Made by a program: the position numbers and the translations under genes. This document shows positions 24,409 through 32,846 of a DNA stretch of 64,000 bases, one piece after another. The stretch's first letter is position 1. Every line of letters begins with the position of its first letter. This DNA comes from Chloroflexota bacterium. Its GTDB lineage: Bacteria; Chloroflexota; Anaerolineae; UBA4142. The notes under the pieces are model-generated. The model saw only the letters and a program-made list of their open reading frames with translations, did not search any database and was not told the origin of the DNA. The DNA lies in contig JACQYF010000185.1 in assembly GCA_016208315.1 (NCBI GenBank), positions 1 to 64,000 on the forward strand, in the 5' to 3' direction.

Positions 24409-25554
24409 TCACGCGCGGCGCTCCGCGAGCGGAATGAACGGCAGCGACATCTCGCCGACATAGTGGGAGGTAGGCCGGATGAGGCGATTGTCGGCATACT
24501 GCTCCAAGATGTGCGCAATCCACCCGGACGTCCTCGATGCCGCGAACACCGCGGTAAAGTATTCCGGGGGGATGCCGAGGGCATGCTGAACGGTGGCCGA
24601 GTAAAAGTCAACATTGGGATAAATGCCTTTGGCCTCCAGGACGGCCTGCTCGATGCGGCGTGAGATTTCGTACAGGTGCTTTTGGTTGCGCGACTCGCAG
24701 AGCAGTTCTGAGAATTTGCGCAAGTGTCGTGCGCGGGGATCCTCCGTCCGGTAGACGCGGTGTCCAAAACCCATGATGCGCTTTTTGTTCTCCAAAAGGC
24801 CCGCCACGTAGGCCTGCACCGTTTCCACATCGGGAATGTCCAGTATCATCTCCATGACCCGCTGGTTCGCGCCGCCATGCAGCGGGCCCTTCAAAGCGCC
24901 CAGCGCGCCGGCGAGCGCCGAGTGCATGTCCGCGAGCGTGCTGGCGATGACGCGGGCGGTGAAGGTGCTGGCGTTCAGCTCGTGATCCGCGTGCAAGACC
25001 ATCAACACTTCCATGACTTGCTGCTCGAACTCGCTCGGCGGCGTGCCGCGCAGCATGTAGAGAAAGTTCGCCGACAAGTCGAAAGCCGGATCAGGTGATA
25101 GGACCGGCTGACCCAAGCGGATGCGATGCAGGTCGGCGATGATCGTGGGCACCTGCGCCACCAGCCGCTTGGCTTTGCGCCAGTTCGCCTCGGGGGAGAG
25201 ATCCTCGGCGTCGGGATCAAAGTTCGCCAACATGCTGACGGCCGTCCGCAGCACCGCCATCGGGTGGCTGTTGGGCGGCGTGAGCTTGAGCATCTCGACG
25301 ACCTGGCTGGGGAGCCGCATCTCCGCGACGATTTCAGAGCGGAAGGTGTCGTTCTCGGCTTGCGTGGGGAGCCGGCATTTCCAGAGCAAAAAGACCGTCT
25401 CGGTGAAGGACGTGTTCTCGGCCAAGTCGTGGATGTCGTACCCCTGATAGAGCAGTCGGCCATGGATCCCGTCCACGAGCGAGATACTGGTGTCTGCCGC
25501 GACCACGCTCTCCAATCCTCGCACCGGCGCCTTTTCTTCATTTGCTTGAACCAT
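24409..25554 (-). CDS. gltA: Citrate synthase
   Basis: 381 residues, start ATG 25554 with GAGGAGG upstream. Condenses acetyl-CoA and oxaloacetate. Family landmarks: GRLLYQGYDIHDLAE, SHPMAVLRTAVSML, catalytic His in LHADHELNAST, GPLHGGANQ, GFGHRVYRTEDPRARHL, and the catalytic Asp region YPNVDFYSATV. Length fits the type I short citrate synthases of Gram-positive-like and thermophilic bacteria (the 2-methylcitrate synthases are close relatives). Convergent with the FtsX permease; the repeat lies between the two stop codons. Confidence 0.93.
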   Translation of the reverse strand: MVQANEEKAPVRGLESVVAADTSISLVDGIHGRLLYQGYDIHDLAENTSFTETVFLLWKCRLPTQAENDTFRSEIVAEMRLPSQVVEMLKLTPPNSHPMAVLRTAVSMLANFDPDAEDLSPEANWRKAKRLVAQVPTIIADLHRIRLGQPVLSPDPAFDLSANFLYMLRGTPPSEFEQQVMEVLMVLHADHELNASTFTARVIASTLADMHSALAGALGALKGPLHGGANQRVMEMILDIPDVETVQAYVAGLLENKKRIMGFGHRVYRTEDPRARHLRKFSELLCESRNQKHLYEISRRIEQAVLEAKGIYPNVDFYSATVQHALGIPPEYFTAVFAASRTSGWIAHILEQYADNRLIRPTSHYVGEMSLPFIPLAERRA

Positions 25555-25727
25555 TGCAGAAAAACCTCCTCAAGAATATAAAAACGGACGAACGACGAGG
25601 AAGAACTCACCTTGACATTCGCCCGCGGTCAACACCGACCGTTGCGGTTCGGCTCCTAATGCTATTATATCCGGTTTTGCTGCTGCGACCAAAAGTGCTT
25701 GGCCGCGCATATCGCTTTGACTACTGA

Positions 25728-26849
25728 CTACGGTTTACTGGTTTCTGGTGTTGGCAGCGTAAAACGAATTGTCGTCCCGCGCCCGATTTCGCTGTGCGCC
25801 GTGATTTCGCCGCCGTGCGCGGCCACCAGATTTTTCGCGATCGCCAGCCCCAACCCCGACCCGTGAGAGCTACGCGACTTGTAAAAGCGGTCAAAGATGT
25901 GCGGGAGATCGTCGGCAGAGATGCCAACGCCCGTGTCGCTCACCGATATCGCGGCGAATGCATCGCGCGCCGAGCAACTCACGCGAATCGTTCCACCGCG
26001 CGGCGTAAAGCGCAGCGCATTCGCCAAGATATTCTCCAAGACCTGCCGAATCCGCGCCGGGTCCACCTGCAACGACGGCACGTTCGGCTGCACCTCGGCG
26101 ATTAACTCGATTCCCGCTTGCTCCGCTCCGGCTCGAAAAGATGCGCGCGTTTCATTCAGTAGTATCCCCAAATCGGTCGGCTCTTTTTGCAGATGCAGCG
26201 CGCCGCTCTCCGCCAGCGCGAGCGTGCGTAAATCGTCCACCAAGCGCGAGAGCACGCGCGTTTCTTCCAGGATCGCGGCCAGGTGGGCATCATCGCGCGG
26301 GTAAATCCCGTCGAGCAGCCCTTCGAGATTGCCCTGAATCACGGTGAGCGGAGTCCGCAATTCGTGCGTGACGTCGGCGAGCAGGTTCCGGCGTTCGGCG
26401 TCGTTCGCTTGCAAGCGCGACACCATCTCATTGAACGCCCGGGCCACGGCGCGCACATCGCGCGATCCCCGTTCCGCGACGCGCGCGGAATAATCACCCT
26501 CCGCGACGCGGCCGGTGGCTTCCATCAGATCACCCACCGGCATGGCAAAGCGGCGCAAGGCGCGCGTAACGGACATTATGCCGATAACGAAGAGCAGGAA
26601 AACGACGACCAAGCTGCCAGGCCCGGGTGGAACGCCGGTCGCGCCGAGTAAGCCCTGAATCAGCCAGAAGAGAAACGTGCATGCGCCGGTCGTCAGCACC
26701 AGCAAGACCACGATCATGGCAAAGATGCGGACCATGATCCGGTTGCGCATCTGGCGCCAGCGCTCGACATTGGCCGGTCCAGCCGGAGGCCAGGGTTCGT
26801 TCTTGGGCCACCACGGCGGCGAGTGACTTGGAAAATGTCGCGGTGTCAT
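25728..26849 (-). CDS. Membrane sensor histidine kinase
   Basis: 373 residues. Two transmembrane helices near 38-63 and 78-95 with only a short external loop, a HAMP domain (about 95-150), HisKA with phosphorylated H162 in DVTHELRTPL, and HATPase_c with NILANALRF, DTGVGIS, and GSGLGLAIAK. The short loop suggests sensing in or at the membrane. The start overlaps the stop of the OmpR-type regulator gene by 4 bp (ATGA). Confidence 0.92.
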   Translation of the reverse strand: MTPRHFPSHSPPWWPKNEPWPPAGPANVERWRQMRNRIMVRIFAMIVVLLVLTTGACTFLFWLIQGLLGATGVPPGPGSLVVVFLLFVIGIMSVTRALRRFAMPVGDLMEATGRVAEGDYSARVAERGSRDVRAVARAFNEMVSRLQANDAERRNLLADVTHELRTPLTVIQGNLEGLLDGIYPRDDAHLAAILEETRVLSRLVDDLRTLALAESGALHLQKEPTDLGILLNETRASFRAGAEQAGIELIAEVQPNVPSLQVDPARIRQVLENILANALRFTPRGGTIRVSCSARDAFAAISVSDTGVGISADDLPHIFDRFYKSRSSHGSGLGLAIAKNLVAAHGGEITAHSEIGRGTTIRFTLPTPETSKP

Positions 26850-27532
26850 CGGTCGGCAAACTTGTAGCCCACGCCGTAAACCATCAGGATATAGCGCGGC
26901 TCGCGCGGGTTCGGCTCGATCTTGCGCCGGATGTTCTTGACGTGCGCGTCGATCGCGCGCTCGTACGATTCGAACGCGACCCCGCGCACGGCGTCGAGGA
27001 GTTGCGCGCGCGTAAAGATGCGCCCCGGCTCGCGCGCCAGCGTGGCGAGGAGTTGAAACTCGGTCGGCGTTAGGACGATCTCCCGGTCGGCGATGGTCGC
27101 GCGCATGCGCGGCACGTCGAGGGTCACATCGGCGGCGCGAATCGTTTCAGCGCCGACGTTTTCGCGCGAGGCATCCAGCCGGCGCAGCACGGCGCGCACG
27201 CGCGCCACCAATTCCTTCGGACTGAATGGCTTGGTGATATAGTCGTCCGCGCCCAGTTCTAGCCCGACCAGCTTGTCCGTTTCCTCGCCGCGCGCGGTCA
27301 GCATGATGATCGGCACCGACGACTCGCGGCGCAAGGTTCGCGTAACGTCTAAGCCGTCCATCCCGGGCAAGCCCAGATCGAGGACGACGAGGTCGGGCTT
27401 GAACGCGCGGCACGCGGCGAGCGCGGTGGGGCCGTCGCCGGCGGTCCGCACCGCATAGCTGGCGTGCTCGAGATAGTCGCGCGCCAGTTGAACGATTTTC
27501 GGTTCGTCGTCCACGACGAGAATGGTTTTCAT
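26846..27532 (-). CDS. OmpR/PhoB-family response regulator
   Basis: 228 residues from ATG 27532; a longer in-frame start would run into a palindrome. Receiver domain with acidic pocket VVDDE, phospho-acceptor D52 in VVLDLGLPG, and conserved Lys in DDYITKPFSPKEL. C-terminal winged helix with LTPTEFQLLATLAREPGRIFTR and the VYGVGYKF end. Partner of the overlapping histidine kinase. A direct-repeat site upstream of the small membrane protein gene at 28000-28021 looks like its operator. Confidence 0.93.
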   Translation of the reverse strand: MKTILVVDDEPKIVQLARDYLEHASYAVRTAGDGPTALAACRAFKPDLVVLDLGLPGMDGLDVTRTLRRESSVPIIMLTARGEETDKLVGLELGADDYITKPFSPKELVARVRAVLRRLDASRENVGAETIRAADVTLDVPRMRATIADREIVLTPTEFQLLATLAREPGRIFTRAQLLDAVRGVAFESYERAIDAHVKNIRRKIEPNPREPRYILMVYGVGYKFADR

Positions 27533-27544
27533 CGCAGGTCTGTT

Positions 27545-27579
27545 CAGCGGATTCGCCATCGCAGATGGCGAATCCGCTG
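27545..27579. repeat. Perfect 16+3+16 palindrome
   Basis: CAGCGGATTCGCCATC, GCA, GATGGCGAATCCGCTG. Sits between the small membrane protein gene and the response regulator gene of the same operon. Shares the AATCCGC end with the element at 28044-28095. Confidence 0.8.
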
Positions 27580-27586
27580 GAAAGAA

Positions 27587-27955
27587 TTATTTCGCTTCGT
27601 GCGCCTTCTTGTGCCATTCCTCGAACATCGGCGGCACGCCGCCTGCCCCGTGCCGGTGATGCATTCCTCCCCAACTTGCGCGCCAAAAGACCATGCGCAT
27701 CACGCCGAACAAGACGAACAAGAACAACAGTGGGATCAGGCAACCCAAAAACCCAAAGCCGAAGCCGAAAGGCCGGAAAAAGTAGGGGTATCCGAAATAC
27801 GGATAAGGCGCTGCGCCGGTTGGCGGAACAGGCAGTTTGTCGCTCTGCGCCAAGCCCTGCGCGAGGCCCAGGTTGTAGCCGTACACGCCCAGTCCTACCG
27901 CGCCCACGATCAGGACGATCGCCAGCAAGATTCCAAACGCCATTCTCGTGTTCAT
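27587..27955 (-). CDS. Small membrane protein upstream of a two-component system
   Basis: 122 residues, ATG 27955 with AAAGGAGT upstream. One helix near residues 7-28 and a second near 68-90, separated by an aromatic/Gly/Pro loop (PYPYFGYPYFF, GFGFGFLG). A His-rich stretch GGMHHRHGAGG follows the second helix. I do not recognise the family by name. As first gene of the operon with the regulator and kinase it may be the sensed partner or an accessory to the kinase. Confidence 0.7.
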   Translation of the reverse strand: MNTRMAFGILLAIVLIVGAVGLGVYGYNLGLAQGLAQSDKLPVPPTGAAPYPYFGYPYFFRPFGFGFGFLGCLIPLLFLFVLFGVMRMVFWRASWGGMHHRHGAGGVPPMFEEWHKKAHEAK

Positions 27956-27999
27956 GTGTGACTCCTTTTGATGCTTGATTCTGAACGAGATTATGGCAT

Positions 28000-28021
28000 T
28001 CCATTGTGAATCAATTGTGAA
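28000..28021 (-). promoter_or_regulatory. Direct-repeat operator for the OmpR-type regulator
   Basis: On the minus strand TTCACAATTGA is followed at once by TTCACAATGGA, two 11-nt direct repeats, the spacing bound by PhoB/OmpR-type regulators. A CATAAT -10 box lies just downstream (27995-27990) with no -35 box, which fits activation or autoregulation. Confidence 0.65.
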
Positions 28022-28043
28022 GCGCCGGCGGAGAAATTGCAGA

Positions 28044-28095
28044 AATCCGCTCCATCGGAGGGGATTATACCTAATCCCCTCCGATGGAGCGGATT
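28044..28095. repeat. Perfect 24+4+24 palindrome
   Basis: Two exact 24-nt complementary arms, from 28044-28067 and 28072-28095, around TACC. It lies between the divergent operon promoters. No T-run, so probably a mobile or REP-like element rather than a terminator. Confidence 0.85.
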
Positions 28096-28251
28096 ATAAC
28101 GCAGAATGCGATTTTTGTGTTTCGGAGAACTTGCATATAATGGAGACGGAAAGTCGAGGGCCACCGTACCTGCTATTGACGCCAGCGCCCGTCAGTAGTA
28201 GGTTTTTGTTTTTTTGCGGGAACATTGTTGCACGACCGGAGTCGAAGCTGC

Positions 28252-28782
28252 ATGATCAAGTCGTCGGTTGCCGTGATCTTTGGGTTGTTTTCGTACGCCG
28301 TGGTGGATATCATGCTCTGGCAGCGGATTTTTGAGACGTATCGCTTGCACGATTTTGCCCCGCTCTATCATCCCGGTTGGATCCTCATGCTCGTCAGCGA
28401 GCTGGTGCTCGGCGCGATGCTGCTTGCCCCCAACTGGCGGGCGACCGTGTTTTACGTCGTCACCCTCTTTTTCCTGGCGATGTCGGGCTTGGAAGACGTT
28501 ATGTATTACTGGCTGGATGGCCGACCGATCCCCTACTGGCTGCCGTGGCTGGATCGCAATCCGTGGATTTTCCTCCGGCCCGTCACCGCGACCAATTTGC
28601 TTTTGACGGTTTCGATCTGGTTGGCGGTGTTTGTCGCGTTCTTTGTCTACTTTTACAGCCGCGAACGCGCCGAAGCGAAACCTCGCCGTGCGTTGCCCAA
28701 GCCGATTACGCTCGACCTTCATCCCGCGCCGTCGAGAGGCGAGTTGGCCTTTAGCATGGAAACGGTTGATCCGGAAATCTAG
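28252..28782 (+). CDS. Unknown four-helix membrane protein
   Basis: 176 residues from ATG 28252; TTG 28225 is also possible. Four hydrophobic segments (about 4-22, 40-58, 63-83, 113-137) and a charged C-terminal tail rich in Arg and Lys. No signal peptide, catalytic motif or recognised domain. A TATAAT box at 28136-28141 could be its promoter. A strong terminator follows at 28800. I cannot assign a function. Confidence 0.65.
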   Translation: MIKSSVAVIFGLFSYAVVDIMLWQRIFETYRLHDFAPLYHPGWILMLVSELVLGAMLLAPNWRATVFYVVTLFFLAMSGLEDVMYYWLDGRPIPYWLPWLDRNPWIFLRPVTATNLLLTVSIWLAVFVAFFVYFYSRERAEAKPRRALPKPITLDLHPAPSRGELAFSMETVDPEI

Positions 28783-28799
28783 CGCAACACGTTGGAAGC

Positions 28800-28832
28800 A
28801 AGAACCAGGCCGCGCGCCGCCTGGTTCTTTTT
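28800..28832 (+). terminator. Rho-independent terminator
   Basis: AAGAACCAGGC pairs with GCCTGGTTCTT, followed by a T-run. It shares the AGAACCAGG stem with the hairpin at 30744-30780, so the glycosyltransferase gene is framed by matching hairpins. Confidence 0.85.
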
Positions 28833-28872
28833 GATTTGCCGATTGGCGCGCGTTGTGGTATATCTTGTCCTC

Positions 28873-30726
28873 GTGCAACGCTCACTCGCCCTGGCCCTTT
28901 TTGCGTTCGTCTTTGCCGCGTACATGGTCACGTACACGCGCGCCCTCGACCTCAACGCGGACGCGGGAACGATGTTCGCGGTGACCGAGAGCATGGTGAA
29001 ATTCGCGCGGACGAGCATTGACCAGGCGAATAATATGCAGTATGTCCATCCGGGTGTGATCGGCCCGGACGGCTCGCGCTATTCGAAATATGGCCTGGGG
29101 CAATCGCTCGCCGCCGTGCCTTTCTATGCCATCGGCTTGATCGTGCCCGCGTTCGGATTGGTGGACGTGACGCTGCTGCCAAATCCGCTCGCGGGCGCGC
29201 TCTCCGCGGCGGTGCTATTTGTCGCCGCATTGGAATTGGGCGCGTCGCGGCCGCGGGCGCTGGCCGTTGCGCTGCTTTACGCGCTGTGTACGAGCACGTG
29301 GGTTTACGCAAAAGGATTTGGCAGCGAGCCGCTGAGCGAATTGGGGTTTGCCGTCGCGTGTTGGGGCATGGCGATTCTGCTGACGCGGCAAGAGATGCGG
29401 GGCGCAGCATTGGCCGGGTTCGGCGTTGGGCTTGCGATACTGGCGCGGAGCAGTGTCGCGGTCGCCGCGCCGGTGCTATTGCTGGTCGCGCTGCGATACG
29501 GTGGGCCGCGGCGCTGGCGCATGACCTTCGCCGCCGCCGTGCCGATGATCGCGACGGTAAGCGTCATCGCGTTCTACAACTGGCTGCGGTTCGGCAATCC
29601 CGCGCAGAGCGGCTATGGGGACGAGTCGTTCACGGTCGCGCCGTGGGTGGGCGCGTGGGGGATGCTGTTTTCGCCGGGACATGGGCTGTTCATCTACGCG
29701 CCGATCATGATCGCGGCGGTGCCGGGGCTGTGGATGTTGCGAAAACCGGCGGGGCTGCGCGTGTGGCTCATCGGCACGGTCCTCGTCGTATTGTTATTGC
29801 ACGGGGCTTGGTGGTCCTGGTGGGGCGGCTGGTCGTACGGGCCGCGCCTGCTCGTTTCGATGATGCCGCTATTATCAATTGGACTATCGGGCATACAGGT
29901 CGTAGCGAAGAATGGGACGCGGATAAACGCCGACGAACGCGGATTTTATTCTTTTTATCCGCGTTTTCCGCGTTTATCCGCGTCCAGTTTTGTTCGGCTT
30001 ACCGGATTGGGATTCTTGGCTGGGCTGAGCTTTCTGATGCAATTGCTCGGCGCGTTGGTGTCGCAGAATGTGTTTTACTGGCAGGTGATGGCGACAGTCC
30101 CGGACGTTGACCCCGACGTTGCGTCGCTCAACACCTTGGAGTTCTTTATGCCGCTCACCAATCTAAGCGAGGTGCTGCGCGGCTGTCTCGACGTGGCATG
30201 GAAGCCGGGCGTGGATTCGCCGTTCGACTACGTCGGGTTGCTCTTTGTCGTCAGTGGCTTATTGATCGGCGCTATTGGTCTCGGGCTGGCTTGGCGCGGA
30301 GGGCGCGCGGCGGGTTACCTAAGCGCGCTGGCCGTCATTGGGGTGGCACTCGGTATGCTCGCGCATTACTATCAAGCGGAGGAAAACCCCTATCGCGCAC
30401 TCGGCGCGGCGGCTGAAGCCTGCGCGCCGCCGGATGCGCTCTTGCTGTTTGGCGACGACAAGGCGTATCGCACTCGACTAGTGTGGCAAGTGAACCGGAG
30501 CACGCGGCGCATCGTCGGCGTCTCGCCGGATAAGGGGCAGATGCAGATGCACGCTCTGCCGCACGTCTACCGCGCGCTCCAAACGGGCCAACCGATCTGG
30601 TACATCCAAACCGAAGACTCACCCCCCGCGGATTTGTGGGGCGAACTCGAGTGGCTCAACCTGTGTAGCGTCGAGGTTCTGACGGACGCGGGGGCGCGGC
30701 TTGTGGAATGGACGCCGTGCAAGTAG
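28873..30726 (+). CDS. PMT-like membrane glycosyltransferase or related polytopic protein
   Basis: 617 residues from GTG 28873; GTG 28855 is possible and the exact start is uncertain because a terminator lies just upstream. About twelve hydrophobic segments, an early acidic loop TYTRALDLNADAGTMFAVTE and a soluble C-terminal part of about 120 residues. The layout resembles GT39/ArnT-type enzymes that transfer sugars from polyprenyl phosphates, or the related uncharacterised Chloroflexota proteins. A repeat element of 71 bp is inserted in frame at 29915-29985 (about residues 348-371), which adds an arginine-rich hydrophilic stretch between two helices. Confidence 0.6.
   Translation: MQRSLALALFAFVFAAYMVTYTRALDLNADAGTMFAVTESMVKFARTSIDQANNMQYVHPGVIGPDGSRYSKYGLGQSLAAVPFYAIGLIVPAFGLVDVTLLPNPLAGALSAAVLFVAALELGASRPRALAVALLYALCTSTWVYAKGFGSEPLSELGFAVACWGMAILLTRQEMRGAALAGFGVGLAILARSSVAVAAPVLLLVALRYGGPRRWRMTFAAAVPMIATVSVIAFYNWLRFGNPAQSGYGDESFTVAPWVGAWGMLFSPGHGLFIYAPIMIAAVPGLWMLRKPAGLRVWLIGTVLVVLLLHGAWWSWWGGWSYGPRLLVSMMPLLSIGLSGIQVVAKNGTRINADERGFYSFYPRFPRLSASSFVRLTGLGFLAGLSFLMQLLGALVSQNVFYWQVMATVPDVDPDVASLNTLEFFMPLTNLSEVLRGCLDVAWKPGVDSPFDYVGLLFVVSGLLIGAIGLGLAWRGGRAAGYLSALAVIGVALGMLAHYYQAEENPYRALGAAAEACAPPDALLLFGDDKAYRTRLVWQVNRSTRRIVGVSPDKGQMQMHALPHVYRALQTGQPIWYIQTEDSPPADLWGELEWLNLCSVEVLTDAGARLVEWTPCK
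29915..29985. repeat. ACGCGGAT-type element inside the glycosyltransferase gene
   Basis: Left arm GGACGCGGATAAACGC onward, right arm ending GCGTTTATCCGCGTCC; the outer 16 nt are perfect complements. Same family as 13758-13833 and 16577-16643, but here it is translated. Confidence 0.88.
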
Positions 30727-30743
30727 GCGTTTCACGATTTGAA

Positions 30744-30780
30744 AAAGAACCAGGTCTCGCGTGAGGCCTGGTTCTCATTT
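30744..30780. terminator. Bidirectional hairpin terminator
   Basis: AGAACCAGG(TCTC) pairs with (GAGG)CCTGGTTCT between the glycosyltransferase and the convergent pseudogene; A-runs and T-runs flank both sides. Confidence 0.75.
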
Positions 30781-30781
30781 T

Positions 30782-31400
30782 CTACGGCAATTTGATGTAG
30801 CGGATCCCGTTGTCTACCGTCGCAAACAGCAGCGAGCCATCGCGCGAGATTTTCAAGCGTCCCTGCATGTACGCGCGAATTCCGTACTGCTGGAACGTAG
30901 CGCCGACGTTGTAGCTGGCGATCTGGGTAAAATTGTTGGTATCGAAGGCACGGATTTCCTGCGTCTCTCCCCAGGCGAAGTAAACAATGTCCTTGGTGGG
31001 ATGGTAGACGACTCCAATCGGCCAAGTGCCGGGATATTGTCCCAGGGTCGCGAGCTTGGAAAAATATCCGTGTGCTATCCGGGACTCGATGCACGGTATA
31101 GCCCGTGCTCTGGCTGGTGGTCGAGTACAGCCGGAGTAAGGCGCGGCTCACCGTGCCGCTCACGCCTGAGACTGTGAAGCGCAGGTAGGCCGTCTTTTGC
31201 GGTGTGCCTTGCGCTTTCAATTCAACGTCCGTACCGTAATTCTGCAGCCCATAATTCGCGTTCACATGCGCATCGGCCACCGGCGTGAAGGTGGTCGTCG
31301 CGGCGGACGAGATGCTCGGCGCACTCAAGACAATGACCAAGAGGGCCAAGATGACGAGCGCCGGAAGAAGAGGACGTACACGCAAAACTAAGTGATACAT
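30782..31400 (-). pseudogene. Secreted DNRLRE-domain/propeller protein, internally deleted and frameshifted
   Basis: The start at 31400 encodes a signal peptide (ALVILALLVIVLSAPSISSA) followed by about 80 residues of a DNRLRE/CBM96-like beta-sandwich (TPVADAHVNANYG, YLRFTVSGVSGTVSRALLRLYS). Near 31075 the frame is lost. In another minus-strand frame from there to a stop at 30782-30784 I read GVVYHPTKDIVYFAWGETQ, RAFDTNNFTQIASYNVG and LKISRDGSLLFATVDNG, a clear beta-propeller end. So a larger secreted protein has lost its middle and its frame. Promoter not apparent. Confidence 0.75.
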
Positions 31401-31495
31401 CGTGACTGGTGCTCCTTGCGAATATTTTGTGGGACGAGCGGCTCGCTCGTCAATGGCGGGCTGGCAGCCCGCTCCACATTTTCATCTACCATCCT

Positions 31496-32680
31496 TCATT
31501 GAAGTCTCGCCTTCATCAGCACCACCGTGTATGGATTCCACGTGGACATCGTAAAGTAGATCGTCGTCGTGGTGTCGTCGCCCGTGGCGAAGTCCGCGAA
31601 TTGATACGGCCCGTATTCGCCGCCCCATTTGTTTTCCTCCCCGCGATCCTGGACTTGATCGCACTGGCGGAATTGCCAGTTCGTATGCATGAAGTAGCAA
31701 TAGCCCTTGTCGTTCCACGGCTCGAAAATGACTTGCGGTTCCGACCACGGGCCCCACGGCTGGTCGGCAGTGCGGAGATTGATGCCGCGCGGCGAATCGC
31801 AATTGTAGAGCATGAGCCATTTGCGGATAAAGCGATTGTACGTGACCGAAAACTCGCCGACGCACGGTTGATCGAACAGGGGCTGCGCCGCGTCTTCGCG
31901 CGCGCTCCACAGCGGCTCGCCCGTTTCGCCAACTCCCGACCAATAGCGCAAACTGGTGGGCGTCGTGATTTCCACTTCGGGCTGATACGCCAAATAAACA
32001 TTGCTCCGGCGATATTTCCCCGAACCGAATATCATCAACCCCGTATCCACTTGTTCAATCGAAACGTTGATGAAATACCGGCGGGATAGATCGTACAGAT
32101 ACGTAAAGCTTTGCCCGTCGTCGTCGGACACCGCGACGACCGAACGCCCCATATCGGCCCAGCCGTCGCCGGCAATCGCATCCGTGGTGTGATACACGTA
32201 CATGCGACCGCCCACGCTGACGCCCGCGGTCGGCACTTCGTAATCGCCCTGGCTGATGCCCGGGATGATGATCGGCTGGTAGGTTCCCGATGGGTCGCGG
32301 ATGAATTCCAAATCGAGGCCGTCGTCCGCGTTCGAATCGGTCGTAAAAGCGATGGCGTCGCCGCCGCGCGCGCCGATCGTATCGCCAAAGAGGACGTAGG
32401 TGCGGTCCTTGTGGCGGAAGGGCACGCCGAGATCCGTGGCGTCAAGTTTGTATCGGCTCGCGGTGAGATTGTCGGTGGGCTGGTTTCGCTCGTTGTCAAA
32501 GTCGCCGACGAGTTGGGAAACCTTGCTCGCCCGCGCGGCAATGACCACGGCGCGCGGTTGAGGCGTGCCAGTAGGGGAGGGGATAGGCGGATCGGGTCGC
32601 GCGGAAACTACAGCCGGCAGACCGAGGAAATAGATGAGGAACGCGGCAATACCGAGTGGCCCAAGTATTCGAGATGGCAT
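31496..32680 (-). CDS. Secreted DUF4185 beta-propeller protein
   Basis: 394 residues, ATG 32680. N-terminal signal peptide (about 1-27) and a Pro/Thr linker, then a DUF4185-type domain with GVPFRHKDRTYVLFGDT, SVGGRMYVYHTTD, YLVYQPE-like strands, FSVTYNRFIRKWLMLYN and WGPWSEPQVIF. Similar five-bladed folds include sialidase-like glycosidases, but the catalytic residues are not evident. Likely extracellular carbohydrate-related function. The neighbouring pseudogene may have been its partner. Confidence 0.75.
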   Translation of the reverse strand: MPSRILGPLGIAAFLIYFLGLPAVVSARPDPPIPSPTGTPQPRAVVIAARASKVSQLVGDFDNERNQPTDNLTASRYKLDATDLGVPFRHKDRTYVLFGDTIGARGGDAIAFTTDSNADDGLDLEFIRDPSGTYQPIIIPGISQGDYEVPTAGVSVGGRMYVYHTTDAIAGDGWADMGRSVVAVSDDDGQSFTYLYDLSRRYFINVSIEQVDTGLMIFGSGKYRRSNVYLAYQPEVEITTPTSLRYWSGVGETGEPLWSAREDAAQPLFDQPCVGEFSVTYNRFIRKWLMLYNCDSPRGINLRTADQPWGPWSEPQVIFEPWNDKGYCYFMHTNWQFRQCDQVQDRGEENKWGGEYGPYQFADFATGDDTTTTIYFTMSTWNPYTVVLMKARLQ

Positions 32681-32790
32681 AAGGCAAGCGCATTATGCCA
32701 TCCCGAATAGACGCCGAGTATCGGCTTGCGTCTGATTATTCTGTCGGTGTTTGTCCGACTTGTCTAAACCGGCACTTGGTGATAGGATGT

Positions 32791-32831
32791 ATTCAGAGTA
32801 GGGGCGGGGTCACCCCGCCCCTACTCTGAAT
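32791..32831. repeat. 41-bp perfect palindrome
   Basis: 20-nt arms around a single C, core AGGGGCGGGGTCACCCCGCC. Lies between two divergent genes. A shorter, diverged version is translated inside the CpaF gene at about 52399-52430. Confidence 0.88.
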
Positions 32832-32846
32832 CCTGTGCGGCATAGG

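Noticed and set aside
26846-28004. 285-codon minus-strand frame 27147-28004
   Set aside because: It crosses the response regulator and the small membrane protein in another frame and is Arg-rich without motifs.
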